A DNA stretch of 64,000 nucleotides, taken from NCBI RefSeq assembly GCF_026283925.1, contig NZ_JAPDPF010000009.1, forward strand, positions 164,405-228,404, in the 5' to 3' direction. Positions 56,950 through 64,000 of this stretch are shown in pieces (position 1 is the stretch's first letter; every line of letters starts with the position of its first letter). A program made the position numbers and the translations under genes. Under the pieces are notes generated by a model. That model was given only the letters and a program-made list of their open reading frames with translations. It made no database searches and was not told where the DNA came from. This stretch comes from Dyella halodurans (GTDB taxonomy: Bacteria; Pseudomonadota; Gammaproteobacteria; Xanthomonadales; Rhodanobacteraceae).

Positions 56950-57489
56950 TCAGTTGCGGAACGGGAAGCTGAAGGCTTCCAGCAACGCCTTGGCTTCTTC
57001 GTCGGTCTTGGCGGTGGTGGTGATGGAGATATCCATGCCACGCAGCGCGTCGATCGCGTCGAAATCGATTTCGGGGAAGATGATCTGTTCCTTCACACCG
57101 AAGTTGTAGTTGCCACGGCCGTCGAAGGCGCGACCGGACACACCACGGAAGTCGCGCGTACGCGGCAGCGAGATGTTGATCAGGCGGTCGAGGAACTCCC
57201 ACATCTGGGCGCGGCGCAAGGTGACCTTGCAACCAATCGGCCAGCCGTCGCGGATCTTGAACGAGGCGACGGAAACGCGCGCCTTGGTCGTGATCGGCTT
57301 CTGACCGGCGATCTTCGCCATGTCGGCCACGGCGTTCTCGAGCACTTTCTTGTTGCCCGCCGCTTCGCCCACGCCCATGTTCAGCGTGATCTTGGTGATG
57401 CGGGGAACCTGCATCACGTTCTCGTAGCCGAAGCGCTCGGTGAGCTTCTTCACTACCTGGTCTTTATAAAAACTTTCAAGGCGCGTCAT
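56950..57489 (-). CDS. rplE: 50S ribosomal protein L5
   Basis: 5S rRNA binder in the central protuberance, contacting the P-site tRNA. 179 residues from ATG 57489 ([16 protein letters not shown]), chosen over a longer start at 57570 that lies in rplX. Confidence 0.98.
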   Translation of the reverse strand: MTRLESFYKDQVVKKLTERFGYENVMQVPRITKITLNMGVGEAAGNKKVLENAVADMAKIAGQKPITTKARVSVASFKIRDGWPIGCKVTLRRAQMWEFLDRLINISLPRTRDFRGVSGRAFDGRGNYNFGVKEQIIFPEIDFDAIDALRGMDISITTTAKTDEEAKALLEAFSFPFRN

Positions 57490-57499
57490 GATTGATTCC

Positions 57500-57814
57500 T
57501 TACGCGTCCACGACCTCGCCAGACGAACGGAACACGCGGACCTTGCGCCCATCAGAGAGCGTCTTGGCACCTACGCGTTCACCCTTGTTCGTGGCGGGGT
57601 TGAACAGCTGCACGTTGGAGATATGGATCGAAGCCTCACGCTCGACGATGCCGCCGGCCTGGTTGGCCTGCGGATTCGGCTTGGTGTGACGCTTGATCAG
57701 ATTCACGTTGGAGACGAACACGCGATCGCCATCAACGCGCAGCACGTCGCCGCGCTGACCCTTGTTTTTGCCGGTGATCACGAGGACCTGATCACCCTTG
57801 CGGATACGGTTCAT
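57500..57814 (-). CDS. rplX: 50S ribosomal protein L24
   Basis: Early 50S assembly initiator. 104 residues with the KOW motif [19 protein letters not shown] near the N-terminus. Confidence 0.98.
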   Translation of the reverse strand: MNRIRKGDQVLVITGKNKGQRGDVLRVDGDRVFVSNVNLIKRHTKPNPQANQAGGIVEREASIHISNVQLFNPATNKGERVGAKTLSDGRKVRVFRSSGEVVDA

Positions 57815-57828
57815 GGTCTGATCTCCGC

Positions 57829-58197
57829 TCAGAGCACTTCGGGCGCGAGAGAGACGATCTTCATGAACTTCTCGCTGCGCAGCTCGCGAGTGACCGGTCC
57901 GAAAATACGGGTGCCGATCGGCTCGAGCTTGTTGTTGAGGAGCACCGCTGCATTGCCGTCGAAACGGATCAGCGAGCCATCGGGACGGCGCACACCCTTG
58001 GCGGTACGAACCACCACGGCGTTGTACACCTCACCCTTCTTCACCTTGCCACGGGGGATGGCATCTTTCACGGTGACCTTGATCACGTCACCGATGGCGG
58101 CGTAACGGCGCTTGGAGCCGCCGAGCACCTTGATGCACATCAGTTCACGTGCGCCGCTGTTGTCCGCTGCGGAAAGCGTGCTTTGCATCTGGATCAT
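57829..58197 (-). CDS. rplN: 50S ribosomal protein L14
   Basis: Forms intersubunit bridges with 16S rRNA. 122 residues; starts [19 protein letters not shown]. First gene of the classical spc operon; the gap to rpsQ is only 14 bases, so read-through from S10 genes is likely. Confidence 0.98.
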   Translation of the reverse strand: MIQMQSTLSAADNSGARELMCIKVLGGSKRRYAAIGDVIKVTVKDAIPRGKVKKGEVYNAVVVRTAKGVRRPDGSLIRFDGNAAVLLNNKLEPIGTRIFGPVTRELRSEKFMKIVSLAPEVL

Positions 58198-58211
58198 GTT
58201 TGCACCCTCCC

Positions 58212-58472
58212 TTAGACGGCAGCGCGCGTGATGATTTCAACCACGCGGTGATGTTTGGTCTTGGACAAGGGGCGGCACTCGGCGATGCGGACGAGGTCAC
58301 CCTCGTTCGCGCCCAGGTCGTCCTGCGCATGCAGCTTGGTCGAACGTCGAATGATCTTGCCGATCAGCGGATGCTGTTCCTGGCGCTCGATCAGGACGGT
58401 GACCGTCTTGTCCATCTTGTTGCTGATGACGCGGCCCTCGAGGGTGCGCGTCTGCTTCTTGTTGTCGCTCAT
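58212..58472 (-). CDS. rpsQ: 30S ribosomal protein S17
   Basis: 16S rRNA 5'-domain binder. 86 residues, OB-fold, with [21 protein letters not shown]. Last gene of the S10 group. Confidence 0.98.
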   Translation of the reverse strand: MSDNKKQTRTLEGRVISNKMDKTVTVLIERQEQHPLIGKIIRRSTKLHAQDDLGANEGDLVRIAECRPLSKTKHHRVVEIITRAAV

Positions 58473-58484
58473 ATCGGCCGTCCC

Positions 58485-58670
58485 TTACTTCTTGCCGCCG
58501 AGCACGAACTTCGTGCGGGCGATGTCGCGCCGAACGCGGCGCAGCTGGTGCGGCTGGTTGAGCTGGCCGGTGCCTTTCTGCATGCGCAGGTTGAACTGCT
58601 CTTTACGCAGATCCAGCAGATGCTTGTTCAGCTCTTCGGCCGTCTTGGTGGTTAGTTCTTTGATGGCCAT
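58485..58670 (-). CDS. rpmC: 50S ribosomal protein L29
   Basis: 61 residues of two long helices; sits at the exit tunnel near the trigger-factor and SRP docking site. [25 protein letters not shown] is typical. Confidence 0.97.
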   Translation of the reverse strand: MAIKELTTKTAEELNKHLLDLRKEQFNLRMQKGTGQLNQPHQLRRVRRDIARTKFVLGGKK

Positions 58671-58671
58671 A

Positions 58672-59085
58672 TCACATCACCGCCCGGGTCACGAATTGGG
58701 TCTGGACCGAGAGCTTGGCAGCAGCCAGGCGGAACGCCTCGCGTGCAGTTGCCTCGTCGATACCCTCGATTTCATAAAGCATGCGGCCCGGCTGGATCGG
58801 GGCTACCCAGTACTCGACGCCACCCTTACCTGCACCCATTCGAACTTCGATGGGCTTCTTGGTGATCGGCTTGTCGGGGTAGACACGGATCCAGAGCTTG
58901 CCACCACGCTTGACGAAGCGGGTGATGCAACGACGGGCGGCCTCGATCTGGCGTGCGGTCAGCGCGCCGTGCGTGGTTGCCTTCAGGCCATACTCGCCAA
59001 AACTGACGAGGTTGGAGCAGAAGGCCAGACCGTCGTTACGGCCCTTGAACTGCTTACGGTATTTGGTTCGCTTAGGTTGCAGCAT
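58672..59085 (-). CDS. rplP: 50S ribosomal protein L16
   Basis: Organises the A-site region of the 50S subunit. 137 residues, starting [17 protein letters not shown]. Only one base separates it from rpmC. Confidence 0.98.
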   Translation of the reverse strand: MLQPKRTKYRKQFKGRNDGLAFCSNLVSFGEYGLKATTHGALTARQIEAARRCITRFVKRGGKLWIRVYPDKPITKKPIEVRMGAGKGGVEYWVAPIQPGRMLYEIEGIDEATAREAFRLAAAKLSVQTQFVTRAVM

Positions 59086-59096
59086 GGCAACTCTCC

Positions 59097-59846
59097 TTAC
59101 TTCGCCGTCCGCTCGCGACGGCCTTCACCGCCCTCGCGACGCGCATCACGACGACCCTCACCACCCTCACGGCGCGGCTGGGACTGCTCTTCCTTCGACT
59201 CCTGGCTGATCTGGGACAGATCGAAGATCTCGCCCTTGTAGACCCACACCTTGATGCCGATGATGCCGTAGGTGGTCTTCGCCTCGGCGAAGCCGTAATC
59301 GATGTCGGCGCGCAGCGTATGCAGCGGCACGCGACCTTCACGGCTCCATTCGGAACGGGCAATCTCGGCGCCGTTCAGACGGCCAGAGACATTGATCTTG
59401 ATACCCAGGGCGCCCAGGCGCATCGCATTGCCGACCGCACGCTTCATGGCGCGGCGGAACATGATGCGACGCTCCAGCTGCTGCGCGATCGACTCGGCAA
59501 CCAGCTGCGCGTCCAGCTCAGGCTTGCGCACTTCGCTGACGTTGATGTGCGCCGGAACGCCCATCATGTCGCTCACTTCCTTGCGCAGCTTCTCGATATC
59601 CTCGCCCTTCTTGCCGATCACCACGCCCGGACGGGCGGTGTGGATCGTCACGCGTGCGGTCTTGGCCGGACGCTCGATGAGGATCTTCGAAATGCCGGCC
59701 TGAGCCAGCTTCTTGCGCAGCATCTCACGGACCTTAAGGTCGGCCGCGAGGTACTGGGCGTATTCGCCCTTATTGGCGTACCACTTCGAGTTCCAGTCCT
59801 TGGCAATGCCGAGGCGGATACCGGTGGGATGAACTTTATGACCCAT
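59097..59846 (-). CDS. rpsC: 30S ribosomal protein S3 with repeated Arg/Gly-rich tail
   Basis: S3 lines the mRNA entry channel and helps unwind mRNA. 249 residues (E. coli 233). The KH domain ([19 protein letters not shown]) and C-terminal domain are complete to the YKGEIFDL segment; after it comes a tail of about 30 residues with two copies of RREGGEGRR, ending ERTAK. Long charged tails on S3 occur in some bacteria; this one is repeat-built. Confidence 0.97.
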   Translation of the reverse strand: MGHKVHPTGIRLGIAKDWNSKWYANKGEYAQYLAADLKVREMLRKKLAQAGISKILIERPAKTARVTIHTARPGVVIGKKGEDIEKLRKEVSDMMGVPAHINVSEVRKPELDAQLVAESIAQQLERRIMFRRAMKRAVGNAMRLGALGIKINVSGRLNGAEIARSEWSREGRVPLHTLRADIDYGFAEAKTTYGIIGIKVWVYKGEIFDLSQISQESKEEQSQPRREGGEGRRDARREGGEGRRERTAK

Positions 59847-59861
59847 CGTCTACGTCCTCAG

Positions 59862-60197
59862 TCAGTTGCCAACGACCACAGTGATGTGGCTCGTGCGCTT
59901 CAGGATGCGGGAACCGCGGCCTTTGGCGCGGGCGTACATACGCTTCATCGCCGGACCTTCGTCCACGAAGATGCGCGAGACCTTCAGCTCGTCCACATCA
60001 GCGCCGAGGTTGTTCTCGGCGTTGGCGACGGCCGACAGCAGCACCTTGCGAACAAGGGTTGCGGCCTTCTTGTTGGTGAATTGCAGCACATCGCTGGCCC
60101 GGCCCACGGGCATACCGCGGACCAGATCGGCAACCAGGCGTGCCTTCTGCGCCGAAATGCGGGCGCTGCGCAGGATCGCTTTGGCTTCAGTGCTCAT
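59862..60197 (-). CDS. rplV: 50S ribosomal protein L22
   Basis: Its beta-hairpin lines the nascent-chain tunnel. 111 residues from ATG 60197 ([18 protein letters not shown]); the codon before it is GTG, a possible but less likely start. The ATG shares one base with the rpsS stop (TGATG). Confidence 0.97.
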   Translation of the reverse strand: MSTEAKAILRSARISAQKARLVADLVRGMPVGRASDVLQFTNKKAATLVRKVLLSAVANAENNLGADVDELKVSRIFVDEGPAMKRMYARAKGRGSRILKRTSHITVVVGN

Positions 60198-60469
60198 CAC
60201 TTGCCCTTCTTATCGCCGCCATGGCCCTTGAAGGTACGGGTCACTGCGAACTCGCCGAGCTTGTGCCCGACCATGTTCTCATTGACCAGCACGGGGACAT
60301 GCTGACGGCCATTGTGGATGGCGATGGTCAGGCCGACCATCTCCGGCAGGATCATCGAGCGGCGCGACCAGGTCTTGATCGGACGCTTGTTGTTGGCGGA
60401 AACGGCGGCTTCCACCTTCTTTACGAGGTGCAGGTCGACAAACGGACCTTTCTTTAGAGAGCGCGGCAT
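60197..60469 (-). CDS. rpsS: 30S ribosomal protein S19
   Basis: 30S head protein near the A site. 90 residues, [20 protein letters not shown], with the basic C-terminus. Confidence 0.98.
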   Translation of the reverse strand: MPRSLKKGPFVDLHLVKKVEAAVSANNKRPIKTWSRRSMILPEMVGLTIAIHNGRQHVPVLVNENMVGHKLGEFAVTRTFKGHGGDKKGK

Positions 60470-60481
60470 AATCGTTTCCTA

Positions 60482-61303
60482 TTACTTGCGACGACGCACG
60501 ATGAACTGCTGGGTGCGCTTGTTATTGCGCGTCTTGTAACCCTTGGTCGGCGTACCCCACGGGCTGACCGGATGACGGCCGCCGGAGGTCTTGCCTTCAC
60601 CACCGCCATGCGGATGGTCGACCGGGTTCATCACCACACCGCGAACGGTCGGACGGATGCCCAACCAACGCTTGGCGCCAGCCTTGCCCAGCTTCTTCAA
60701 GCTGTGCTCGCTGTTGCCGACTTCGCCGATGGTGGCGCGGCAGTCGACCGGCACGCGGCGCATCTCGCCGGAGCGCAGACGCAGCGTGGCGTAACCCGAC
60801 TCGCGGGCGACCAGCTGGACCGAAGCGCCGGCGGAACGAGCGATCTGCGCGCCCTTGCCCGGCTTCATCTCGATGCAGTGGATCGTGCTACCGACCGGGA
60901 TGGCGCGCAGCGGCAGGCTGTTGCCGGCCTTGATCGGCGCGTCGCTGCCGGACACCAGGCGGTCACCCGCCTGCACGCCCTTCGGCGCGATGATGTAACG
61001 GCGCTCGCCGTCGGCGTAGCACAGCAACGCGATGTGCGCGGTGCGGTTCGGATCGTATTCAATGCGCTCGACGCGGGCGGCAATGCCTTCCTTGTCGCGC
61101 TTGAAGTCGATGATGCGGTAACGCTGCTTGTGACCGCCACCCTGGTGACGAACGGTGATGCGACCGTAGTGGTTGCGACCGCCGTTCTTGGTCTTTGCCT
61201 CGGTCAACGCCGCGTACGGCGCGCCCTTGTGCAGACCCTCGGTGCGGACGCTGACTGCGTCGCGGCGTCCTGGGGAGGTCGGCTTATGAGTGATCAGTGC
61301 CAT
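60482..61303 (-). CDS. rplB: 50S ribosomal protein L2
   Basis: Needed for subunit association and peptidyl transferase activity. 273 residues; the C-terminal [17 protein letters not shown] segment includes the conserved His near the catalytic centre. Confidence 0.98.
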   Translation of the reverse strand: MALITHKPTSPGRRDAVSVRTEGLHKGAPYAALTEAKTKNGGRNHYGRITVRHQGGGHKQRYRIIDFKRDKEGIAARVERIEYDPNRTAHIALLCYADGERRYIIAPKGVQAGDRLVSGSDAPIKAGNSLPLRAIPVGSTIHCIEMKPGKGAQIARSAGASVQLVARESGYATLRLRSGEMRRVPVDCRATIGEVGNSEHSLKKLGKAGAKRWLGIRPTVRGVVMNPVDHPHGGGEGKTSGGRHPVSPWGTPTKGYKTRNNKRTQQFIVRRRK

Positions 61304-61321
61304 CTCAATTCAACTCCTGGC

Positions 61322-61624
61322 TCAGGCCTTGGACGACACGTCGATGGTCTGACCATCGGCGAGGCGAACATAGGCCTTGCGCTTGCCCTGGCGATTGCCA
61401 GCGCGAAAACGGAAGGACTTAACCTTGCCCTTGGCATTGACGAGGTTCACCTGCTCGACCTTGACGTCGAACATCTGTTCCACCGCAGCGCGGACATCGG
61501 CCTTGGTTGCCTCGGGGGCGACCACGAATACGTACTGGTTCTTCTCGGCCAGGCGCGCGGCCTTTTCCGAGATGTGCGGCGCACGCAGCGTATTCAGAAT
61601 GCGTTCGTTGCTCATGCCAGCCAC
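61322..61624 (-). CDS. rplW: 50S ribosomal protein L23
   Basis: Exit-tunnel protein that docks trigger factor and SRP. 100 residues; the RNA-binding segment [16 protein letters not shown] is present. Overlaps the end of rplD by 13 bases. Confidence 0.98.
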   Translation of the reverse strand: MAGMSNERILNTLRAPHISEKAARLAEKNQYVFVVAPEATKADVRAAVEQMFDVKVEQVNLVNAKGKVKSFRFRAGNRQGKRKAYVRLADGQTIDVSSKA

Positions 61625-62214
61625 TCCTCGATCTTCTTCACCGCATCGACGGTCATGACGATGTGGTCCGAACCGACCAGGCTGACCGGGTTCAGCGCCA
61701 GCACGTCCACCACGTGGATGTACGGGATGTTGCGCGCGGCCAGGAAGGTGGCTTCGTTGGCGTCTTCCGACACCAGCAGCACACGACCCGAGACCTGCAG
61801 CTCAGCCAGCTTGGCGACCATCGCCTTGGTCTTCGGGGTGTCGATGCCGAAGCTCTCGACGACCTTCAGACGGTCCTGGCGCACCAGCTCGGACAGGATC
61901 GAACGGATGGCAACGCGATACGACTTGCGGTTGACCTTCTGCTCGTAGCTGCGCGGCTTGGCAGCGAACGTGCGGCCACCACCGACAAAGATCGGTGCAC
62001 GGTAGTCACCGTGACGGGCGCCGCCGCCCTTCTGCTTCTTGAACTTCTTGGTGGTACCGGACATTTCGCCGCGCGAAAGCTGCGACTGGGTGCCGGCACG
62101 GCCGCCCGCCTGATAGGCGACGACGACCTGGTGGATCAGGGCCTGCTTGAGCTCACCGCCGAACACTTCGTCCGACACGTTGAGCGGCTTGGCGCCAATA
62201 ACATTGAGTTCCAT
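61612..62214 (-). CDS. rplD: 50S ribosomal protein L4
   Basis: Tunnel protein; in E. coli it also represses the S10 operon by attenuation and at translation. 200 residues from ATG 62214 ([20 protein letters not shown]). The extended loop [21 protein letters not shown] is complete. Confidence 0.98.
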   Translation of the reverse strand: MELNVIGAKPLNVSDEVFGGELKQALIHQVVVAYQAGGRAGTQSQLSRGEMSGTTKKFKKQKGGGARHGDYRAPIFVGGGRTFAAKPRSYEQKVNRKSYRVAIRSILSELVRQDRLKVVESFGIDTPKTKAMVAKLAELQVSGRVLLVSEDANEATFLAARNIPYIHVVDVLALNPVSLVGSDHIVMTVDAVKKIEEWLA

Positions 62215-62225
62215 GGCGTCTCTCC

Positions 62226-62867
62226 TCAACCCTTGGTCGTCGGACGGATGACGACGTCGCCGCCGGTAGCACCCGGCACCGCGCCCTTCACCGCGATCAG
62301 ATGACGCTCGGCGTCGACCTTGACCACTTCCAGGCCCTGCTGCGTGCGGTTCACCGCACCCATGTGGCCTGCCATCTTCTTGCCCGGGAACACGCGACCC
62401 GGGGTCTGGCGCTGACCGATAGAACCCGGCGCACGATGCGACAGCGAGTTACCGTGGGTCGCGTCGCCCATGGTGAAGTGGTGACGCTTGATCGCGCCCT
62501 GGAAGCCCTTGCCCTTCGACACGCCGGCCACGTCAACAATCTGACCGACCTGGAACACGTCATCGGCCTTGATCTCGGCGCCCACGCTGTACTTGCCGAG
62601 ATCGTCGGCAGACACGCGGAACTCCCACAGACCACGACCCGGCTCGACCTTCGCCTTGGCGTAGTGACCCTTCAGCGGCTGCGTCAGCAGGCTGGCGCGC
62701 TTGACGCCGGCTGCGACCTGCACAGCGCTGTAGCCATCGTTATCTTCCGTCTTCAGCTGGGTGACGCGATTCGGGGTGGCTTCAATCAGCGTCACCGGAA
62801 TCGAGCGTCCATCTTCAGTGAAGAGTCGGCTCATGCCGCACTTGCGGCCAACTAGTCCGATACTCAT
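62226..62867 (-). CDS. rplC: 50S ribosomal protein L3
   Basis: Early 50S assembly protein whose loop reaches the peptidyl transferase centre. 213 residues, starting [39 protein letters not shown] is the tunnel-side loop, including a Gln in the RQTPGRV position methylated by PrmB in E. coli. Confidence 0.98.
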   Translation of the reverse strand: MSIGLVGRKCGMSRLFTEDGRSIPVTLIEATPNRVTQLKTEDNDGYSAVQVAAGVKRASLLTQPLKGHYAKAKVEPGRGLWEFRVSADDLGKYSVGAEIKADDVFQVGQIVDVAGVSKGKGFQGAIKRHHFTMGDATHGNSLSHRAPGSIGQRQTPGRVFPGKKMAGHMGAVNRTQQGLEVVKVDAERHLIAVKGAVPGATGGDVVIRPTTKG

Positions 62868-62887
62868 CTTCGTATCCTATCTATCGC

Positions 62888-63199
62888 TCAGCCGAGCTTG
62901 ATCTGAACATCTACGCCAGCGGCGAGATCAAGCTTCATGAGCGCGTCCACGGTCTTGTCGTTGGGGTCGACGATGTCCAAAACGCGCTTGTGCGTACGGG
63001 TCTCGTACTGGTCGCGGGCATCTTTGTCGACGTGCGGCGACACCAGAATGGTGTAACGCTCGATCTTGGTCGGGAGCGGAATCGGACCGAGTACCGTAGC
63101 GCCGGTGCGCTTGGCCGTCTCGACGATTTCGCTGGCCGAACGGTCGATCAGACGATGATCGAACGCCTTGAGCCGAATGCGAATCTTTTGGTTCGCCAT
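62888..63199 (-). CDS. rpsJ: 30S ribosomal protein S10
   Basis: 30S head protein, also transcription antitermination factor NusE. 103 residues from ATG 63199 ([19 protein letters not shown]); a longer start at 63271 is rejected. First gene of the S10 operon. Confidence 0.98.
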   Translation of the reverse strand: MANQKIRIRLKAFDHRLIDRSASEIVETAKRTGATVLGPIPLPTKIERYTILVSPHVDKDARDQYETRTHKRVLDIVDPNDKTVDALMKLDLAAGVDVQIKLG

Positions 63200-63374
63200 A
63201 AACCGTGTCCTGTTATCGAAAGAACAAATACTGTGAACCGGGATGGCTTCTCGCCGCCCCGCACAACCCATTCGTCGCTGCAGTACTGCAAGTCAATCGC
63301 GACGAGCGACTACGTGCCGCATGATTGACCCTAAAAGACTAGGCAGGCCCTATTCGGGCCCGCCCAGACGGAAA

Positions 63375-63404
63375 AGTATAAAACACGCGAAATGCTTCGG
63401 TCAA
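63375..63404 (-). promoter_or_regulatory. Strong S10-operon promoter
   Basis: On the minus strand TTGACC (63404-63399) and TATACT (63380-63375) are separated by 18 bases with a T-rich end. Transcription would start near 63368, about 170 bases before the rpsJ ATG. Confidence 0.8.
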
Positions 63405-63539
63405 CAGAGCGTCATACCCCGTTGCCCCAAGCCTCTCTTGTGCACGACCATCCAGGTCAGCGAACTCGAAGCACTTCCTGTGCCTCATTTCGCAGTGTTG
63501 TCGACCGCAACCCAGGGTTCGTCGACGGGCAAGCCCTAT

Positions 63540-63568
63540 ACTATAGCTTAAGAATCGCCCGGAGGAAA
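63540..63568 (-). promoter_or_regulatory. Weaker upstream promoter-like site before rpsJ
   Basis: TTTCCT (63568-63563) and TATAGT (63545-63540) on the minus strand, 17 bases apart. It overlaps the tuf terminator stem, so it may be fortuitous. Confidence 0.3.
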
Positions 63569-63593
63569 GGCTGACTCGGCCTCCTCCGGCGAT
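63554..63593 (-). terminator. Probable tuf terminator
   Basis: A 12-bp stem with a one-base bulge (ATCGCCGGAGGA pairing with TCCTCCGGGCGAT) lies about 70 bases past the tuf stop, followed by TTCTTAAG on the minus strand. The U-run is weak. Confidence 0.55.
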
Positions 63594-63665
63594 CCCTTCA
63601 GGCGGCCCTGCCCATCCGGGCGGGCCAGCCTGTGTCGCCGTCGTAACGACAGCGACTGGAACGAC

Positions 63666-64000
63666 TTACTTGATGACCTTGGCCACCACGCCGGCGCCGA
63701 CGGTGCGGCCGCCTTCGCGAATGGCGAAACGCAGGCCTTCGTCCATCGCGATCGGGTGGATCAGGGACACCACCATCTTCACGTTGTCGCCCGGCATCAC
63801 CATCTCCACGCCTTCCGGCAGCTGGCAGGCGCCAGTCACGTCGGTGGTGCGGAAGTAGAACTGCGGACGGTAACCCTTGAAGAACGGCGTATGACGGCCA
63901 CCCTCGTCCTTCGACAGCACATAGACCTCAGCCTCGAAGTCGGTGTGCGGGGTGATCGTGCCCGGCTTGGCCAGCACCTGGCCACGCTCCACGTCGTCGC
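63666..64000 (-). CDS. tuf: Elongation factor Tu, C-terminal part (partial)
   Basis: Delivers aminoacyl-tRNA to the ribosome as a GTP complex. Only the last 110 or so residues lie in the window; the gene runs off the right edge. Domain 3 is clear: [25 protein letters not shown], then [13 protein letters not shown], ending [17 protein letters not shown]. It precedes rpsJ as in the str-S10 arrangement; a second tuf copy elsewhere is common but not seen here. Confidence 0.97.
   Translation of the reverse strand, partial: DDVERGQVLAKPGTITPHTDFEAEVYVLSKDEGGRHTPFFKGYRPQFYFRTTDVTGACQLPEGVEMVMPGDNVKMVVSLIHPIAMDEGLRFAIREGGRTVGAGVVAKVIK

Larger units (their letters stand above)
63200..63665. other. 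tuf-rpsJ intergenic region (466 bases)
   Basis: No gene is supported here. From the tuf side it holds a terminator-like hairpin, a weak promoter, a strong promoter and a leader of about 170 bases for the S10 operon, each listed separately. The leader includes a hairpin with one mismatch at 63342-63364 (GGCAGGCCC/GGGCCCGCC). Confidence 0.6.

Noticed and set aside
63200..63665. tRNA genes between tuf and rpsJ
   Set aside because: No cloverleaf or TTCGANNC-type arm could be found on either strand; the hairpins fit terminator or leader structures.

Overview
The window is a high-GC gammaproteobacterial chromosome segment made almost entirely of core genes. Gene order, protein sequences and GTAGGAGCGCACCC-type intergenic repeats suggest the Xanthomonadales, most likely Rhodanobacteraceae (Dyella, Luteibacter, Frateuria or Rhodanobacter). 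That placement is my inference; no rRNA or tRNA gene is present to anchor it.

Region 1 (1-26 kb) is mostly the plus-strand macromolecule and envelope cluster. Divergent glnD (cut by the left edge) and map precede rpsB-tsf-pyrH-frr (translation, UMP kinase), then uppS-cdsA-dxr-rseP-bamA (undecaprenyl, CDP-DAG, isoprenoid, envelope stress protease, outer-membrane assembly), lpxD-fabZ-lpxA-lpxB (lipid A), rnhB, dnaE, accA, a VOC protein, a NYN-domain protein, tilS, xseB and ispA. Many genes overlap by 4-13 bases. skp, often found between bamA and lpxD, is absent. Between rnhB and dnaE lies a small unrecognised gene that looks frameshifted.

Region 2 (26-49 kb) is mixed. It holds a glycine-rich exported protein, a DUF4870 membrane protein, and pmbA/tldE and tldD about 4 kb apart, with a DUF1653 gene, yjgA/darP, a tiny four-cysteine protein coupled to a YeiH-type transporter, and a lower-GC DUF4034-like gene between them. 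Then come yhdP and rng, a Mug-type DNA glycosylase, a LysR regulator divergent from a Rossmann-fold epimerase-like gene, a two-gene c-type cytochrome operon (2 + 3 hemes, no dehydrogenase subunit next to it), an orphan MASE1 sensor with degenerate kinase motifs, and dsbB-class II DAHP synthase.

Region 3 (49-64 kb, minus strand) is the tuf-S10-spc-alpha ribosomal supercluster. In transcription order it reads tuf(partial), rpsJ-rplC-rplD-rplW-rplB-rpsS-rplV-rpsC-rplP-rpmC-rpsQ, rplN-rplX-rplE-rpsN-rpsH-rplF-rplR-rpsE-rpmD-rplO-secY, rpsM-rpsK-rpsD-rpoA-rplQ. rpmJ is missing from its usual secY/rpsM position. Promoter-like sites or hairpins lie at tuf/rpsJ, rpsN/rpsH, secY/rpsM and rpoA/rplQ.

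Three families of intergenic palindromes occur (near 616-638, 20868-21064 with 29757-29857, and 49064-49217). I see no prophage, IS element, CRISPR array or defence island. The less ordinary points are Arg/Gly-rich tails on S2 and S3, the nested 49-bp inverted repeat between dnaE and accA, the small four-cysteine protein, and the possible frameshifted small gene.
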